A stretch of 64,000 nucleotides of DNA from Kolteria novifilia (GCA_007748055.1 CP036279.1:4092001-4156000); one strand, 5' to 3'. Shown: positions 52,543 through 61,605, counted from the stretch's first letter. Notes: generated from the letters alone by a model not told the origin. Numbers and translations are program-made.

Positions 52543-53457
52543 CTACCACCTATGAACAAACCCCTCACGCCTCAGCGGCTCCACTCTTAGACCTGACCTG
52601 AGAAGTACCTCTGAAGTTCGCGTTGCCTTGCCAACTTCTGAGATATGTGTCCCACTGGAATCAAGCGGCTGCTCCTCCAGCAACTTCTTCGCCTCCTCCT
52701 CCGCAAGCGCGAAAAGGAGCTCGAAATCCTCGCCGTCCCCGAGGGCATGCTCTAGCGGCGAGCGATCGTCGGCCGGACCGGACCTGATCGGAATCGCGTC
52801 GGCCTCAAGGATCGCGCCGCAGCCGCTCTCGTCGGTGAGGTGAAAGAGGTCGCTGGCGAGGCCGTCGCTCAAGTCGATCATCGCGTGAAGCTCGTACCGC
52901 TCGTGCAACAGGAGCGCCTCCCTCACTCGCGGCGTGAATGCGAGATGCTTGCCGTCGAGGCTGTACCCCAATGGCCCCGTCACGCAGAGGACGTCACCCG
53001 GCTTGGCCCCCGAGCGAAGCACCGCCCCCTTCTCCGTCACCTCGCCGATCAAGGTCACGCTGACGACGAGACCGTTTGGCGTGGAGTTGGTGTCTCCGCC
53101 GATCAGCGTCACGCCGAATCGTTCGGCCGCGGCGGAGAGCCCCTCGTACACCCCTTCGGCGAGCCCTCGCCCCCGGTCCCGAGGCAACGCCACCGCGACG
53201 ACCGCCCAACGAGGATGAGCCGCCATCGCCGCGATGTCGCTCAGGTTGACGTTCATCGCCTTGCGCCCGACATCGGCGGGCGTGCACTGGGACAGGTCGA
53301 AGTGAACGCCCTCGACCAACATGTCGCAGGTCACGACCAGATCGGACGAACCTTTCGTGACGACGGCGGTGTCATCACCGATGCCGACCCGCAGGCGCGG
53401 ATCGGAAGCGACCTTTTCCCGCAGCCAGGCGATGAAATCCCATTCTCCTCGTGCCAA
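52543..53457 (-). CDS. thiL: Thiamine-monophosphate kinase
   Basis: ThiL makes thiamine diphosphate from the monophosphate. The 304-residue product has VGIGDDTAVV, TCDMLVEGVHFDL, KAMNVNLSDIAAMAAHPR, LIGGDTNSTP and the C-terminal DGEDFELLFAL, the metal- and ATP-binding blocks of the PurM/ThiL family. The frame is open to 53604, but TTG 53457 preceded by GAGGAG starts just before the conserved core (ARGEWDFIAWLREK). No other thi genes are nearby. The 49-residue open extension has no homology-like features. Confidence 0.93.
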   Translation of the reverse strand: MARGEWDFIAWLREKVASDPRLRVGIGDDTAVVTKGSSDLVVTCDMLVEGVHFDLSQCTPADVGRKAMNVNLSDIAAMAAHPRWAVVAVALPRDRGRGLAEGVYEGLSAAAERFGVTLIGGDTNSTPNGLVVSVTLIGEVTEKGAVLRSGAKPGDVLCVTGPLGYSLDGKHLAFTPRVREALLLHERYELHAMIDLSDGLASDLFHLTDESGCGAILEADAIPIRSGPADDRSPLEHALGDGEDFELLFALAEEEAKKLLEEQPLDSSGTHISEVGKATRTSEVLLRSGLRVEPLRREGFVHRW

Positions 53458-53609
53458 GGGTGGCTCCTCGTCGGTGGTCGAAGTGATCGTGCGTGTCCCG
53501 AGTATTGTGGTCAGGAGACAGCCCACGAGTAGGCCCTGGCGACCAAGCGGAGGGAATCCGTCAATCCGGCCACCTCCTCCCAGGTGATGATCGAGGGACA
53601 CCACTTTCC

Positions 53610-53733
53610 GTAGGTCAAGCCATTGCCTGACAACGAGTTACCAGAGAGCGATGCGTGAACCGCGACCAGAGCCTACTGGGACTGGTGACTTCAGTGCTCC
53701 TTGCAACTCGCGTCCGGTAATGGCTTGACCTAC
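53610..53733 (+). mobile_element. 124-bp element with long terminal inverted repeats
   Basis: The left end GTAGGTCAAGCCATTGCCTG and the right end, read in reverse complement (GTAGGTCAAGCCATTACCGG), match over 15 exact bases and remain similar for about 35 (through ACGAGTT and AGC). The element therefore nearly forms one large imperfect hairpin. There is no coding capacity. It sits in the divergent region between thiL and trpE, next to an unrelated palindromic repeat cluster. Confidence 0.65.
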
Positions 53734-53743
53734 AGGGGCATTC

Positions 53744-53876
53744 CTCACCTCTCCCACGGGGAGAGGTCGGTGAGCGAAGCGAGACGGGTGAGGGGATGAA
53801 ACGCTCTGAAACAGATGGCGGTTCGCCGAAGAAGAGCCCCCTCACCCCTAGCCCCTCTCCCACGGGGAGAGGGGAA
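53744..53876 (+). repeat. CTCTCCCACGGGGAGAG palindrome cluster
   Basis: Two units with the core CTCTCCCACGGGGAGAG occur. The first is enclosed by CTCACC and GGTGAG arms; the second follows CCCCTCACCCCTAGCCC. Similar clusters occur in many bacterial genomes. They lie upstream of trpE. Confidence 0.75.
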
Positions 53877-53998
53877 TCTTGCAACGTGGCGTTCGGAAAC
53901 TGACCCGCGGAGAGGGGAACATTTCGACGAAGTGGCGCGGAGAAAGATCGAAAAATCGCATATAACGGTCCGATTGGCACAAAGTCTTGACGAGAACG

Positions 53999-55513
53999 AT
54001 GGCGCATTACCCTGATTTGACGACCTTTGGCGAACTGGCCGCGGACCACAGCGTGGTGCCGGTCTATCGTCAACTCTTTAGCGATACCCTCACTCCCGTC
54101 TCCGCCTTCGCGCGGCTCGACGCCGGGGATTGGTCCTTCCTCTTCGAAAGCGTCGTCGGCGGCGAGAAAGTCGGACGCTACAGCTTCATCGGCGGTTGGC
54201 CTTTCTTGCGGTTCGAAGCCAAGGGCAACGAGGTGACGCTCGAGGACGCCGACGGCCCCCGAACCCACACCAGCGAGGCTCCGCTCGAAGAACTCAACGC
54301 GTTAATCGCGAAGTATCGTGCCCCGCACTTGCCGGGACTTCCCCGCTTCACCGGCGGCGCCGTCGGCTATGCCGGCTACGACGCGATCCGCTACATCGAG
54401 TCGCTCCCCAACGCCCCCACGGACGATCGCGACCTAGCCGATCTCTCGTTCGGCTTCTACGACCAGATGATCGTCTTCGACCACATCACCAAGGTGGTCC
54501 TGGTCATCGTCCTTGCCCACATCGACCCCGATGACGTCGAGGGTAGCTACCGCAAGGCCGGCGTCCGCGTCGACGAGCTTGTCGCGACGCTGGACAACCG
54601 CGGCGATCACGCGCTCGACTTGGTCGATGTGCCCAAGAAGATCGAACCGACCAGGGAGTTCGCTTCGAATTTCACGCGTGAAGGCTTCATGGCGGCGGTG
54701 GAAAAGTGCAAGGAATACATCCGCGCCGGGGACTTTTTTCAGATCGTCCTCAGCCAGCGGTTTCAGTCCGAGACCGAGGCGGACGCCTTCGAGATCTACC
54801 GCACGCTTCGGGTCGTCAACCCGAGCCCCTTCATGGTCTACCTGACGACGCCACAAGTGACGCTCGTCGCCAGTTCCCCCGAAATCATGGTCCGCGTCGA
54901 GAACGGCTGGATCACCACCCGCCCCCTCGCCGGGACGCGTCAGCGCGGAGCCAGCGACGAGGAGGACCGGGCGCTGGCCGAGGAATTGCTCGCCGATCCC
55001 AAGGAGCGTGCCGAGCACATCATGCTGGTCGACTTGGGACGCAATGACGTCGGCCGGGTCTCGGAGTTCGACACCGTCAAGCTCGCCGACGTGATGACCG
55101 TCGAACGCTACAGTCACGTCATGCACATCACCAGCAACGTGACCGGGAAACTGCGGAAGGATCTCTCGCCGCTCGATGCACTGTGGGCCTGTTTGCCCGC
55201 GGGCACGGTCAGCGGCGCCCCGAAAGTCCGGGCGATGGAGGTGATCGACGAGATGGAACCGCATCGTCGTGGCCCCTACGCCGGGGCGATCGGCTACGTC
55301 GACTTCACGGGCAACATGGACACGTGCATCGCGCTGCGAACCCTGGTCATGACCGGCAAGACCGCCTACGTTCAAGCGGGAGCCGGGCTGGTCTACGACA
55401 GCGATCCGGCTAGTGAATATAACGAAACACTGAACAAGGCGAAGGGACTTTTCACCGCGATCGAGATCACCGAGCAACGGCTCCGCGATCGCGACCGGAA
55501 CAGTTCCTCGTAG
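53999..55513 (+). CDS. trpE: Anthranilate synthase component I
   Basis: TrpE forms anthranilate from chorismate in tryptophan biosynthesis. The 504-residue product shows the family blocks [77 protein letters not shown] and [19 protein letters not shown]. No glutaminase is fused; TrpG must be elsewhere. The ATG 53999 is preferred to an in-frame TTG at 53987. The 540-bp upstream region is mostly repeats, with a TATAAC-like -10 at about 53960. It is followed by a repeat cluster and a LysR-type regulator. Confidence 0.96.
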   Translation: MAHYPDLTTFGELAADHSVVPVYRQLFSDTLTPVSAFARLDAGDWSFLFESVVGGEKVGRYSFIGGWPFLRFEAKGNEVTLEDADGPRTHTSEAPLEELNALIAKYRAPHLPGLPRFTGGAVGYAGYDAIRYIESLPNAPTDDRDLADLSFGFYDQMIVFDHITKVVLVIVLAHIDPDDVEGSYRKAGVRVDELVATLDNRGDHALDLVDVPKKIEPTREFASNFTREGFMAAVEKCKEYIRAGDFFQIVLSQRFQSETEADAFEIYRTLRVVNPSPFMVYLTTPQVTLVASSPEIMVRVENGWITTRPLAGTRQRGASDEEDRALAEELLADPKERAEHIMLVDLGRNDVGRVSEFDTVKLADVMTVERYSHVMHITSNVTGKLRKDLSPLDALWACLPAGTVSGAPKVRAMEVIDEMEPHRRGPYAGAIGYVDFTGNMDTCIALRTLVMTGKTAYVQAGAGLVYDSDPASEYNETLNKAKGLFTAIEITEQRLRDRDRNSSS

Positions 55514-55551
55514 GGTTGTCCGGTGGGTCTCGGTCCATCAGGTGTTTGTAG

Positions 55552-55569
55552 GGTGGGTCTTGACCCACC
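55552..55569. repeat. Palindrome GGTGGGTC-TT-GACCCACC
   Basis: Second copy of the 45925 palindrome family, preceded by a degenerate half copy near 55521 and by GTAGG. It lies just downstream of trpE and may act as its terminator. Confidence 0.7.
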
Positions 55570-55616
55570 ATCGCTGAGGGGCATCCCCTCTGTTGGAGGG
55601 AGTGAGGGGCGAGAAG

Positions 55617-55730
55617 AGCCCCCCCTTAATCCCCCCTTGTCCAAGGGGGGACATTGGGAAACGCTCCCCCTTATCCAAGGGGTCAGAACAGATTGCTCCC
55701 CCTTGTCCAAGGGGGAGAAAGAGGGGGTCG
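55617..55730 (+). repeat. CCCCCTTGTCCAAGGGGG palindrome cluster
   Basis: Three units of the CCCCTTRTCCAAGGGG type, each introduced by GCTCCC or a similar string. They continue the repeat-rich gap 55514-55830, which has no credible gene. Confidence 0.75.
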
Positions 55731-55830
55731 AAGGAATCACCCCGCTCGACGGTTCGCACGATTCGGCGTGGGCGATGCCCCTCCCGACGAAGGTGGCTCA
55801 AGGCAGTCAGTCGAGGTCCGATCCAGCTCC

Positions 55831-56727
55831 ATGAACACCGAGGCCCTGCGGATCTTCTGTGAAGTCGCCCGGCAGCAGAGCTTCAGCGGCGCGGGCAAGA
55901 AACTGCACATCACCCAGTCCGCCGCCAGTCAAGCCGTCCAAAACCTCGAGCGAGACCTCGGCAGGCAACTGATCGACCGCAGCCGCCGTCCGCCCCATCT
56001 CACCCCCGCCGGGGAACGCTTCTACGACGGCTGTCGCGAGGTGCTCGATTCACTCGACCGGGCCGTCAACGGCCTGAAGGAACTCGATCACGAGGTCGCC
56101 GGCGCGGTGAGCGTCGCATCGATCTATTCGGTCGGGCTCTACCACACCGACGTGATCCGCCGCTTCATGGAGACCTATCCCAAGGCGACGATCCGCTTAC
56201 AGTACCTACGGCCCAATTTGGTCGTCTCCGCGGTCGCCCAGGATGACGCGACCTTCGGCCTTGTTTCCTACCCGAAGGAGACGCGCGAGCTGGCGGTGAT
56301 TCCCTGGAAAGAGGAGCGGATGGTCCTCCTCTGCCCCGCATCGCACCGGCTCGCCAAGAAGAAGAAGGTGAAGCTCAAGGAACTCGACGCCGAGCCGATG
56401 ATCGCCTTCGACCGGGACTTGACGATCCGCAAGCACCTCGACACGATCCTCGATCGCGAGAAGGTCGATTTGCGGATCGCGATGGAGTTCGACAACATCG
56501 AGACGATCAAGCAGGCGGTCGAGGTCGGAGCGGGCATCGCGATCCTCCCCGAGCAAACGGTTCGCGACTCGCTCGGCAAGGGAGGCCTCGTCGCCGTCGC
56601 CCTCGACAGCAGGGACATGGTCCGTCCCCTCGGCATCATTCACCGCAAAGGCAAGCCGCTCACGCTCGCCGCCCACAAATTCCGCGATCTGCTCACCGGC
56701 AAGGTGGGGGAGAACGGGACGGGATAA
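55831..56727 (+). CDS. LysR-type transcriptional regulator
   Basis: LTTRs bind DNA through an N-terminal winged helix and sense a small ligand through a C-terminal PBP-like domain. The 298-residue product opens with EALRIFCEVARQQSFSGAGKKLHITQSAASQAVQNLERDLG, the classic LTTR helix-turn-helix region, then LTPAGERFYDGCREVL and the effector domain from about residue 90. ATG 55831 is chosen; the open frame upstream runs through repeats. Whether it regulates trpE, upstream on the same strand, is not shown. The ligand is unknown. Confidence 0.92.
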   Translation: MNTEALRIFCEVARQQSFSGAGKKLHITQSAASQAVQNLERDLGRQLIDRSRRPPHLTPAGERFYDGCREVLDSLDRAVNGLKELDHEVAGAVSVASIYSVGLYHTDVIRRFMETYPKATIRLQYLRPNLVVSAVAQDDATFGLVSYPKETRELAVIPWKEERMVLLCPASHRLAKKKKVKLKELDAEPMIAFDRDLTIRKHLDTILDREKVDLRIAMEFDNIETIKQAVEVGAGIAILPEQTVRDSLGKGGLVAVALDSRDMVRPLGIIHRKGKPLTLAAHKFRDLLTGKVGENGTG

Positions 56728-56761
56728 CTCGAAGCGTTTCGGCTCGCGACATTCCCCAAGT

Positions 56762-57976
56762 TCACTCGCGGCCCAACTCGACCAGGACCGGCAACGCCCG
56801 CGATCGTCGTGGGCTGGCGACCTGAATCTCGACCGGAGGGAGTGTCACTTCGGTGGGCGACGACGGCACCCGAGGCACAAACTTGTCCCGGACGCGAAGC
56901 ATGGGCCGCTCGATACAGCGGTAGGTCACTTCCCCAACCAAGTAGGCCAGCGCGATGTACGCGGCCATTCCTATTCCCCACCGAACCAGCGGAGGCAACG
57001 CGTAGAGGATCGTCTCATCCAGCAGGACCTTCACGGTGTCGCGAGCACCGATGATGTGCCAGAGGTAGATACTGTAGCTGTACACGCCCATCCGAGCGGC
57101 AAGCTTCGTGAGCCTCGCAAGGGGCGCGAACCGTACGCCTCCATCCTTCGCCAGTCCCAGGGCCCCCGTCAGCATACACGCATAGGCGATCGACAAGACG
57201 AGAGGAAAGAGGGTCCCAAGCAGATTCAAACTCGCTCCCATCGTTCGCCAAGGGAGCAGCATCGCCAGACAAACCATCGACGCCGACAGGATGAGCAGCC
57301 ATCGCCACGCCCCCATTATCCGATCGAAGAACGGGCTTTGCCGATAGTAGAGGTACGCGCACCAGACGCCGGCCCACAACGAGTCAACGCGGAGATGAGT
57401 TCGAATCTCCGGGATCCCCGGCGTCGAGAACCAACGTCCCATCGCGGCGGCGCCGAAGATCGCCAAGCTCACCACCGCGAAGGTCCGAGGAGTCGCCTTC
57501 GCCAACCCCGCCGAGAGGACGATCGGCAAGAGGAGGTAGAAGTGTTCTTCCACGGCCAACGACCAAGTGTGCGCCGCGTACCGCTGCTGTTCGAAGTAGT
57601 TCTGCACCTGGAAATAGCTGGGAACCAGCCCGGCGAGCGATGTTCCACCGACGACGAACATGAGCGAGACAACGAGGAGGAAGAAGTAATACGCCGGCCA
57701 GATCCGTAGCCCGCGTCTCAAGAGGAACCGGGGGATGTCGAGCCGACCGGTCTGGTTGATCTCGACGAAGATGAGCCCGCCGACCAGGAAGCCGCTAAGT
57801 ACGAAGAAGAGATCGACGCCCGTCCATCCGACCATCATCCACGCATGGGAGACGAACGGTTCGGACTCCTTCGATTCGAACTGAATCGCTCGGTGACTGC
57901 CCAGTACCAAGAGGATGGCCAGGCAGCGAAGCACGTCGAGTTCCAAGATTCGTCGCTGCGAAGATCGCTCGTTCAT
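56762..57976 (-). CDS. Acyltransferase family 3 (OafA/YrhL-like) membrane protein
   Basis: Acyltransferase-3 proteins transfer acyl groups to carbohydrates at the inner membrane. The 404-residue product has about ten spans with the family landmarks ELDVLRCLAILLVLGSHR, GWTGVDLFFVLSGFLVGG, LRRGLRIWPAYYFFLL and HTWSLAVEEHFYLLLPI, and SYSIYLWHIIGA near the end. There is no fused SGNH domain; a separate SGNH-like hydrolase lies 568 bp upstream on the same strand. The acceptor (LPS, polysaccharide or lipid) is unknown. It is convergent with the LysR gene. Confidence 0.92.
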   Translation of the reverse strand: MNERSSQRRILELDVLRCLAILLVLGSHRAIQFESKESEPFVSHAWMMVGWTGVDLFFVLSGFLVGGLIFVEINQTGRLDIPRFLLRRGLRIWPAYYFFLLVVSLMFVVGGTSLAGLVPSYFQVQNYFEQQRYAAHTWSLAVEEHFYLLLPIVLSAGLAKATPRTFAVVSLAIFGAAAMGRWFSTPGIPEIRTHLRVDSLWAGVWCAYLYYRQSPFFDRIMGAWRWLLILSASMVCLAMLLPWRTMGASLNLLGTLFPLVLSIAYACMLTGALGLAKDGGVRFAPLARLTKLAARMGVYSYSIYLWHIIGARDTVKVLLDETILYALPPLVRWGIGMAAYIALAYLVGEVTYRCIERPMLRVRDKFVPRVPSSPTEVTLPPVEIQVASPRRSRALPVLVELGRE

Positions 57977-58544
57977 CGGGGCGATTTACCTCGGAATGTC
58001 TCCGGCAACGATCACTTCCCCTCACGAGGAAGCCGCCCGCGCATACCGGTAGCGCGGTCGCACCACGCGACGCCATCGCCGGCGGCTGATGACAGCCGAC
58101 CGCGTTGGCGAATTCCTCGCGAACGATCACACGAAGAGGGAGTTCTCAGGAGACGAGAAAAGCCCCACGCCCTCGCGGGAAGCAAGTCGCCGACGGAGCG
58201 GACTCCGCGGCGCAACTTCACGCGCATGACACAGGCGTCTTGACGATAGTTATTGGCTCATCGGTTCGATCCCATCGCTACGACTGGGTCGATGTCGCTC
58301 ATGCGGACACCGCATCAACGCGGCCGGCTCCAGAGCGGTCCAGCAACGCTTCTCGGGTCAACGACGATAGCCGTCACCCTGGCACGCCTCGCACGATGCA
58401 CGTTTGTTCCCACAACGAACCAACCATACTACACGATTTGGAACACAACAAATCATGGACAGAAAATATTGAGAGAAACGTCCCGACGGCAACATCGCCG
58501 AAGCGATAAATCGAGGAAAGAGGTTTGTCCGGCGCCGCCGCCAA
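57977..58544 (+). other. Intergenic region, no gene seen
   Basis: The 568 bp between the acyltransferase and the SGNH hydrolase genes, both on the minus strand, have poor coding character. A locally AT-rich patch (about 58400-58480) is a possible promoter zone. A T-loop-like GGTTCGATCCC near 58262 has no tRNA arms around it. Confidence 0.45.
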
Positions 58545-59138
58545 CTACCTCACCACCATCGCCCCAATCGCCCGCGCGATCTTCATGCCGCCTTGTTCGG
58601 AGGGCTCGATGGGAGAAATGGCGGCGTAGTCGCTCGGCTCGGCGCATACCAGGCGAAGGTCGAGCAGCGGGATGCCCGCGGCGCCAAGTTCCTTGGTGAT
58701 CACGTCGTTGAAGAGCGAAAGGGCCATCGACTCGACCGCCGAGAGCCCCGGCACCGCGTCGTAGATCGTGCAGCCGATCGTCGGGAGCCGTCGACCGTGG
58801 ACGGCGTCGAGCATCGAGCGGTAGTGGTCGCGAAACTCGCGCTGCGCCGCGACCAGTTCCGAGAGGGTTCGGCGCGAATCGCCGACCGGTCGGCTCACGA
58901 TCGGCGCGTACCCGAGGGCGTTGTTGCCGCCGGCGCTGATCACCAGATGGGTCGCCGTCTCGGGTAGATCCTCGAGTTGGTCGACGACGCCGAGGATCAC
59001 GTCGCCGTCGCGCGCCAGAAGCGTCACCTCCCATTCGTCGGGAAGGACTTCGCGCAACTGTTCCTCGACCGCGGGAGCCCCTTCGACGTACGCGGCGTTG
59101 TCGAAAATCGAGTCGCCTAACAAGACAAGGTGGTACAT
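58545..59138 (-). CDS. SGNH/GDSL-like hydrolase
   Basis: This 197-residue soluble protein belongs to the SGNH esterase fold. Block I is LLGDSIFDNAAYV with nucleophile Ser10, block III is ISAGGNNALG with the oxyanion Gly/Asn, and the C-terminal block SDYAAISPIEPSEQGG replaces the standard DxxH spacing, so the catalytic His is not obvious. No signal peptide is present, so it is presumably cytoplasmic. The substrate could be an acyl ester or phospholipid. A methyltransferase gene lies 71 bp upstream on the same strand. Confidence 0.85.
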   Translation of the reverse strand: MYHLVLLGDSIFDNAAYVEGAPAVEEQLREVLPDEWEVTLLARDGDVILGVVDQLEDLPETATHLVISAGGNNALGYAPIVSRPVGDSRRTLSELVAAQREFRDHYRSMLDAVHGRRLPTIGCTIYDAVPGLSAVESMALSLFNDVITKELGAAGIPLLDLRLVCAEPSDYAAISPIEPSEQGGMKIARAIGAMVVR

Positions 59139-59209
59139 GGCCCAACTCCCCTCCGATCCCTTGGTGACGACGTCGTCCCATCGGTTGCTTGGACGGGTCG
59201 AGGTTCAGC

Positions 59210-59809
59210 CTACAACTTCTGAGCGATCGCGTAGACGTGAGGTTCGGGAAACTGGTCATATTCGAGGTGACGGCAGACACAGCCGTTCGCGTCGAGGAGT
59301 CGAAGGAGTTTCGGCAAGCCCAGCGTCGCGTGATAGAGGGGCTCGCCATGACAGGGGTTCGTCACTTCGCCGGGGCCGTCGAGTCCCCCCGCGGTCATGA
59401 TGAAGACCCCGCTCGGCGCCAGGGCGCCGCACACCTTCTCGATGACCGCCGGCTGGTCGGCGACCGGCACGTGCCACAGGCTATCCCAAGCGGTGATGAA
59501 GTCGTAGCTCTCGGTCAACGGCCACTGACAGATGTCGACATGATGGAACGTCACGTCGGGATGCCGCTCCTTGGCCAGTCGGATCATCTCCGCCGAGACG
59601 TCGATTCCTTCGACCTCAAAACCGACCTCGACCAAGAGTTCGATGATTCGTCCGCTGCTTCCACACCCGATGTCGAGGGCACGGCCGGCGGCGACGGCGA
59701 ACTGCAGCGCCCGATGGTGCTGCGGTAGGCCGTTCTGCTGGTTGAAGTCATCCCCCACCCAGTGAGAGGCGATCTTGTCGTAAGCGGCTCCGGTCTCCTT
59801 CGGCTGCAT
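59210..59809 (-). CDS. Class I SAM-dependent methyltransferase
   Basis: This 199-residue soluble protein has the Rossmann-like SAM-binding motif ALDIGCGSSGRIIEL, the acidic ribose-binding EGIDVSAEMI, and DFITAWDSLWHVP (post-II/III region). Together these match the class I methyltransferase superfamily. The substrate is not identified. It is 71 bp upstream of the SGNH hydrolase gene on the same strand and may share a transcript. The upstream region contains the second MITE-like element. Confidence 0.9.
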   Translation of the reverse strand: MQPKETGAAYDKIASHWVGDDFNQQNGLPQHHRALQFAVAAGRALDIGCGSSGRIIELLVEVGFEVEGIDVSAEMIRLAKERHPDVTFHHVDICQWPLTESYDFITAWDSLWHVPVADQPAVIEKVCGALAPSGVFIMTAGGLDGPGEVTNPCHGEPLYHATLGLPKLLRLLDANGCVCRHLEYDQFPEPHVYAIAQKL

Positions 59810-59863
59810 CGGTGTCCCCTTTCCCGATTGACCGGGGCGTTGGTTGGTTGTTCCTGTCGCTCC

Positions 59864-60028
59864 CTAGCAGTCCGTTGATTTAAGCGGGCCAAGTCGAGAA
59901 CGAGCCATGTTGGCAAAGATCAAAGAGGAAAAGCGCGGGTGAATCCGTCGATTCGTCGAGTTTCCTTGACGCGGACATTGGTCAAAAGGGCCGTTCGTGG
60001 CCGCAGCGAATCGACCAACGGGCTGCTA
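59864..60028 (+). mobile_element. MITE-like element, copy 2 (~165 bp, terminal inverted repeats)
   Basis: Bounded by CTAGCAGTCCGTTGATT (left) and CCAACGGGCTGCTAG (right). It is the reverse-complement counterpart of 26792-26958 over its full length, with shared internal strings GTCAAAAGGGCCGTTCGT, GATC and GCGGGCCAAG. The CTAG at its right edge supplies the stop codon of the downstream minus-strand gene (60026-60028). No open frame lies within it. Confidence 0.7.
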
Positions 60029-60493
60029 GGAAGAGGGGATCTGCCGGAACGTCTCCTCGACGATCTCCCGATCGTTGGGATCGCTGATCGCGTCGATCGC
60101 CTTTTTGGCCTTCTGGTAAGATTCGGCATACGCCTGCTTCTCTCCCGCCGCGTGGGCGGCGTGAGCGTGGACCGCGTGCGTGAACGCGAGTTCCCAATCG
60201 GGCGTCTCGTGCCCGAGGAAGTAGTCGCGCATCTCGTTGGCGTACGCGAGCGCGGTCGGTCCCATGCCAAGCGCCGCGTGGACCTCGGCCAGCAACATCG
60301 TCGCCCGCATCCGGTTGATGTCGTCACCGATCAGATGCCAGTGATACGCCGAGGCATGGGCGGCGTTGAGCATCTCCGCATCCTCGGCCCGGGTACGCTT
60401 CTTGCTCGAGAGCGTCCACGCGAGGTTGTTGCACGTGGCGGCAAAGGTGCGGTGATACTTGTCGACTTCAGGTTGGTCCCCCGCGTTGGTCAT
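60026..60493 (-). CDS. Helical-repeat (TPR-like) protein, hypothetical
   Basis: This 155-residue soluble protein is almost wholly helical. Pairs of helices with small residues at turns (MLNAAHASAYHWHLIGDDINR, TMLLAEVHAALGMGPTALAYA, HAVHAHAAHAAGEKQAYAESY) resemble a short TPR solenoid. No function is assigned. Its stop codon TAG lies in the terminal repeat of the MITE-like element, so the native C-terminus may have been trimmed or extended by that insertion. The ATG 60493 is used; the leader contains no clear ribosome-binding site. Confidence 0.75.
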   Translation of the reverse strand: MTNAGDQPEVDKYHRTFAATCNNLAWTLSSKKRTRAEDAEMLNAAHASAYHWHLIGDDINRMRATMLLAEVHAALGMGPTALAYANEMRDYFLGHETPDWELAFTHAVHAHAAHAAGEKQAYAESYQKAKKAIDAISDPNDREIVEETFRQIPSS

Positions 60494-60588
60494 GATCAGC
60501 CCCCCTTCATCGAATAGGCGCCGTCTTCAATATTGATCGCTCATGCGCTACTCCGTTTAGAGTCTTGGGCGCCACTACTTAGAGTCTC

Positions 60589-60667
60589 GGGTGCCACGGA
60601 CTGCTTGTCAGCCGGTGCGAAGAGATTTGCCCCATACCAACATAATCTTCCACTTGGACCCGAGCAC
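60589..60667 (+). repeat. Multi-hairpin intergenic repeat, copy 3 of 4
   Basis: Lies in the 332-bp gap (60494-60825) between the helical-repeat and cupin genes, which holds no other gene. A partial duplication of its first ~20 bases (AGAGTCTTGGGCGCCACTAC) precedes it at about 60560. Ends with GGACCCGAGCAC. Confidence 0.7.
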
Positions 60668-60825
60668 CAGCCCAACGGGATGCAAGTTGTCGCAGCCCCG
60701 AAAAACCTCTCGTCATCGCGACCAGTGGTGACTCTCGAGAAGGAGCCTCATCCACACACCATAACAACCGCGGATCAAGACCTAGCGTCATTTCCTGGCA
60801 TCGCCCCAAGGTGGTACGCGCCGTC

Positions 60826-61350
60826 TTACGCCGGCATCAGCGGCTTGAGCCGTTCGGCGTGATCGGGGAACTGCGCGAGGAGCTTGGGTTCGGCGAGAAT
60901 CAAGTCGGCGAAGTCGAAGCCGGGAGCCATCGTCGTCCCCATCAGCGCCCACGAACCACCCTCGATGAGCCGACTTCCCTGCCACGTCGCGGCCGGTACG
61001 GCGAACTGGGGCACCTGGTGATGGATAAAATCAGTGCCGAGAACAACGTCCTTGAAAACCCCCGACTCGTCGAGCAACGTCAGTTCGACCGGATCGCCGG
61101 CGTAGAAGTGGTAGACCTCGTCGGTCGGCAGGACGTGCAGCGCCGAGTAGGTCTCGGGCGTGTGCATGTAGAATATTGCCGTCCCGGCCGAACGCTCGGC
61201 GGGTCCCGAGTAGACTCCCCCGAAGAGCTCGGTCGACAGGCTGTCCTTTGAGCGGTACGTCTCGCGATAATATCCCCCTTCCCCGGGCAAGGGGGAGAGG
61301 CCGAGTCGCTCGATGACTTGATCCGCCGTGATCCGGTCCGAAGTTCCCAT
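60826..61350 (-). CDS. Cupin superfamily protein, DUF985 type
   Basis: This 174-residue beta-barrel protein fits the DUF985/cupin-5 family, related to the yeast protein YML079w, whose function is unknown. Landmarks are EGGYYRETYRS near the N-terminus, TAIFYMHTPETYSALHVLPTDE, VYHFYAGDPVEL and FAVPAATWQGSRL, with a typical cupin Gly/His arrangement. The C-terminus APGFDFADLILA matches the family. There is no signal peptide. It lies between two copies of the multi-hairpin repeat. Confidence 0.88.
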   Translation of the reverse strand: MGTSDRITADQVIERLGLSPLPGEGGYYRETYRSKDSLSTELFGGVYSGPAERSAGTAIFYMHTPETYSALHVLPTDEVYHFYAGDPVELTLLDESGVFKDVVLGTDFIHHQVPQFAVPAATWQGSRLIEGGSWALMGTTMAPGFDFADLILAEPKLLAQFPDHAERLKPLMPA

Positions 61351-61437
61351 GACAATCTCTCGCTTGGCGATGTGTCGACCTCGACGTCGATGGTGAGCCA
61401 GTGTTGGTCGATGGAACTACTACGGCTCTCAGACGCT

Positions 61438-61516
61438 GGGTGCCGCTGGCCGCTTGTCAGCCAGTGCCAACCGGTTGGGGCTACACCAACTCTAACTTCA
61501 AGTTGGATCAGAGCAC
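61438..61516 (+). repeat. Multi-hairpin intergenic repeat, copy 4 of 4
   Basis: The best-preserved copy beside copy 1: GGGTGCCGCTGGCCGCTTGT, GTCAGCCAGTGCCAACCGGT, a GTTGGGGCTACACCAAC segment and AACTTCAAGTTGGATC. A CATGCCCACGCAAGTGTGG palindrome follows at about 61532. Confidence 0.75.
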
Positions 61517-61605
61517 AACGTCTTACCCGCATGCCCACGCAAGTGTGGCCATGGCACCCTACGCGGCGGGATTGCCGCTGACTCTCAACGTAACTCTACC
61601 ATCTC

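Noticed and set aside
58241-58300. GGTTCGATCCC resembling a tRNA T-loop
   Set aside because: No flanking acceptor, D-arm or anticodon stem can be drawn.
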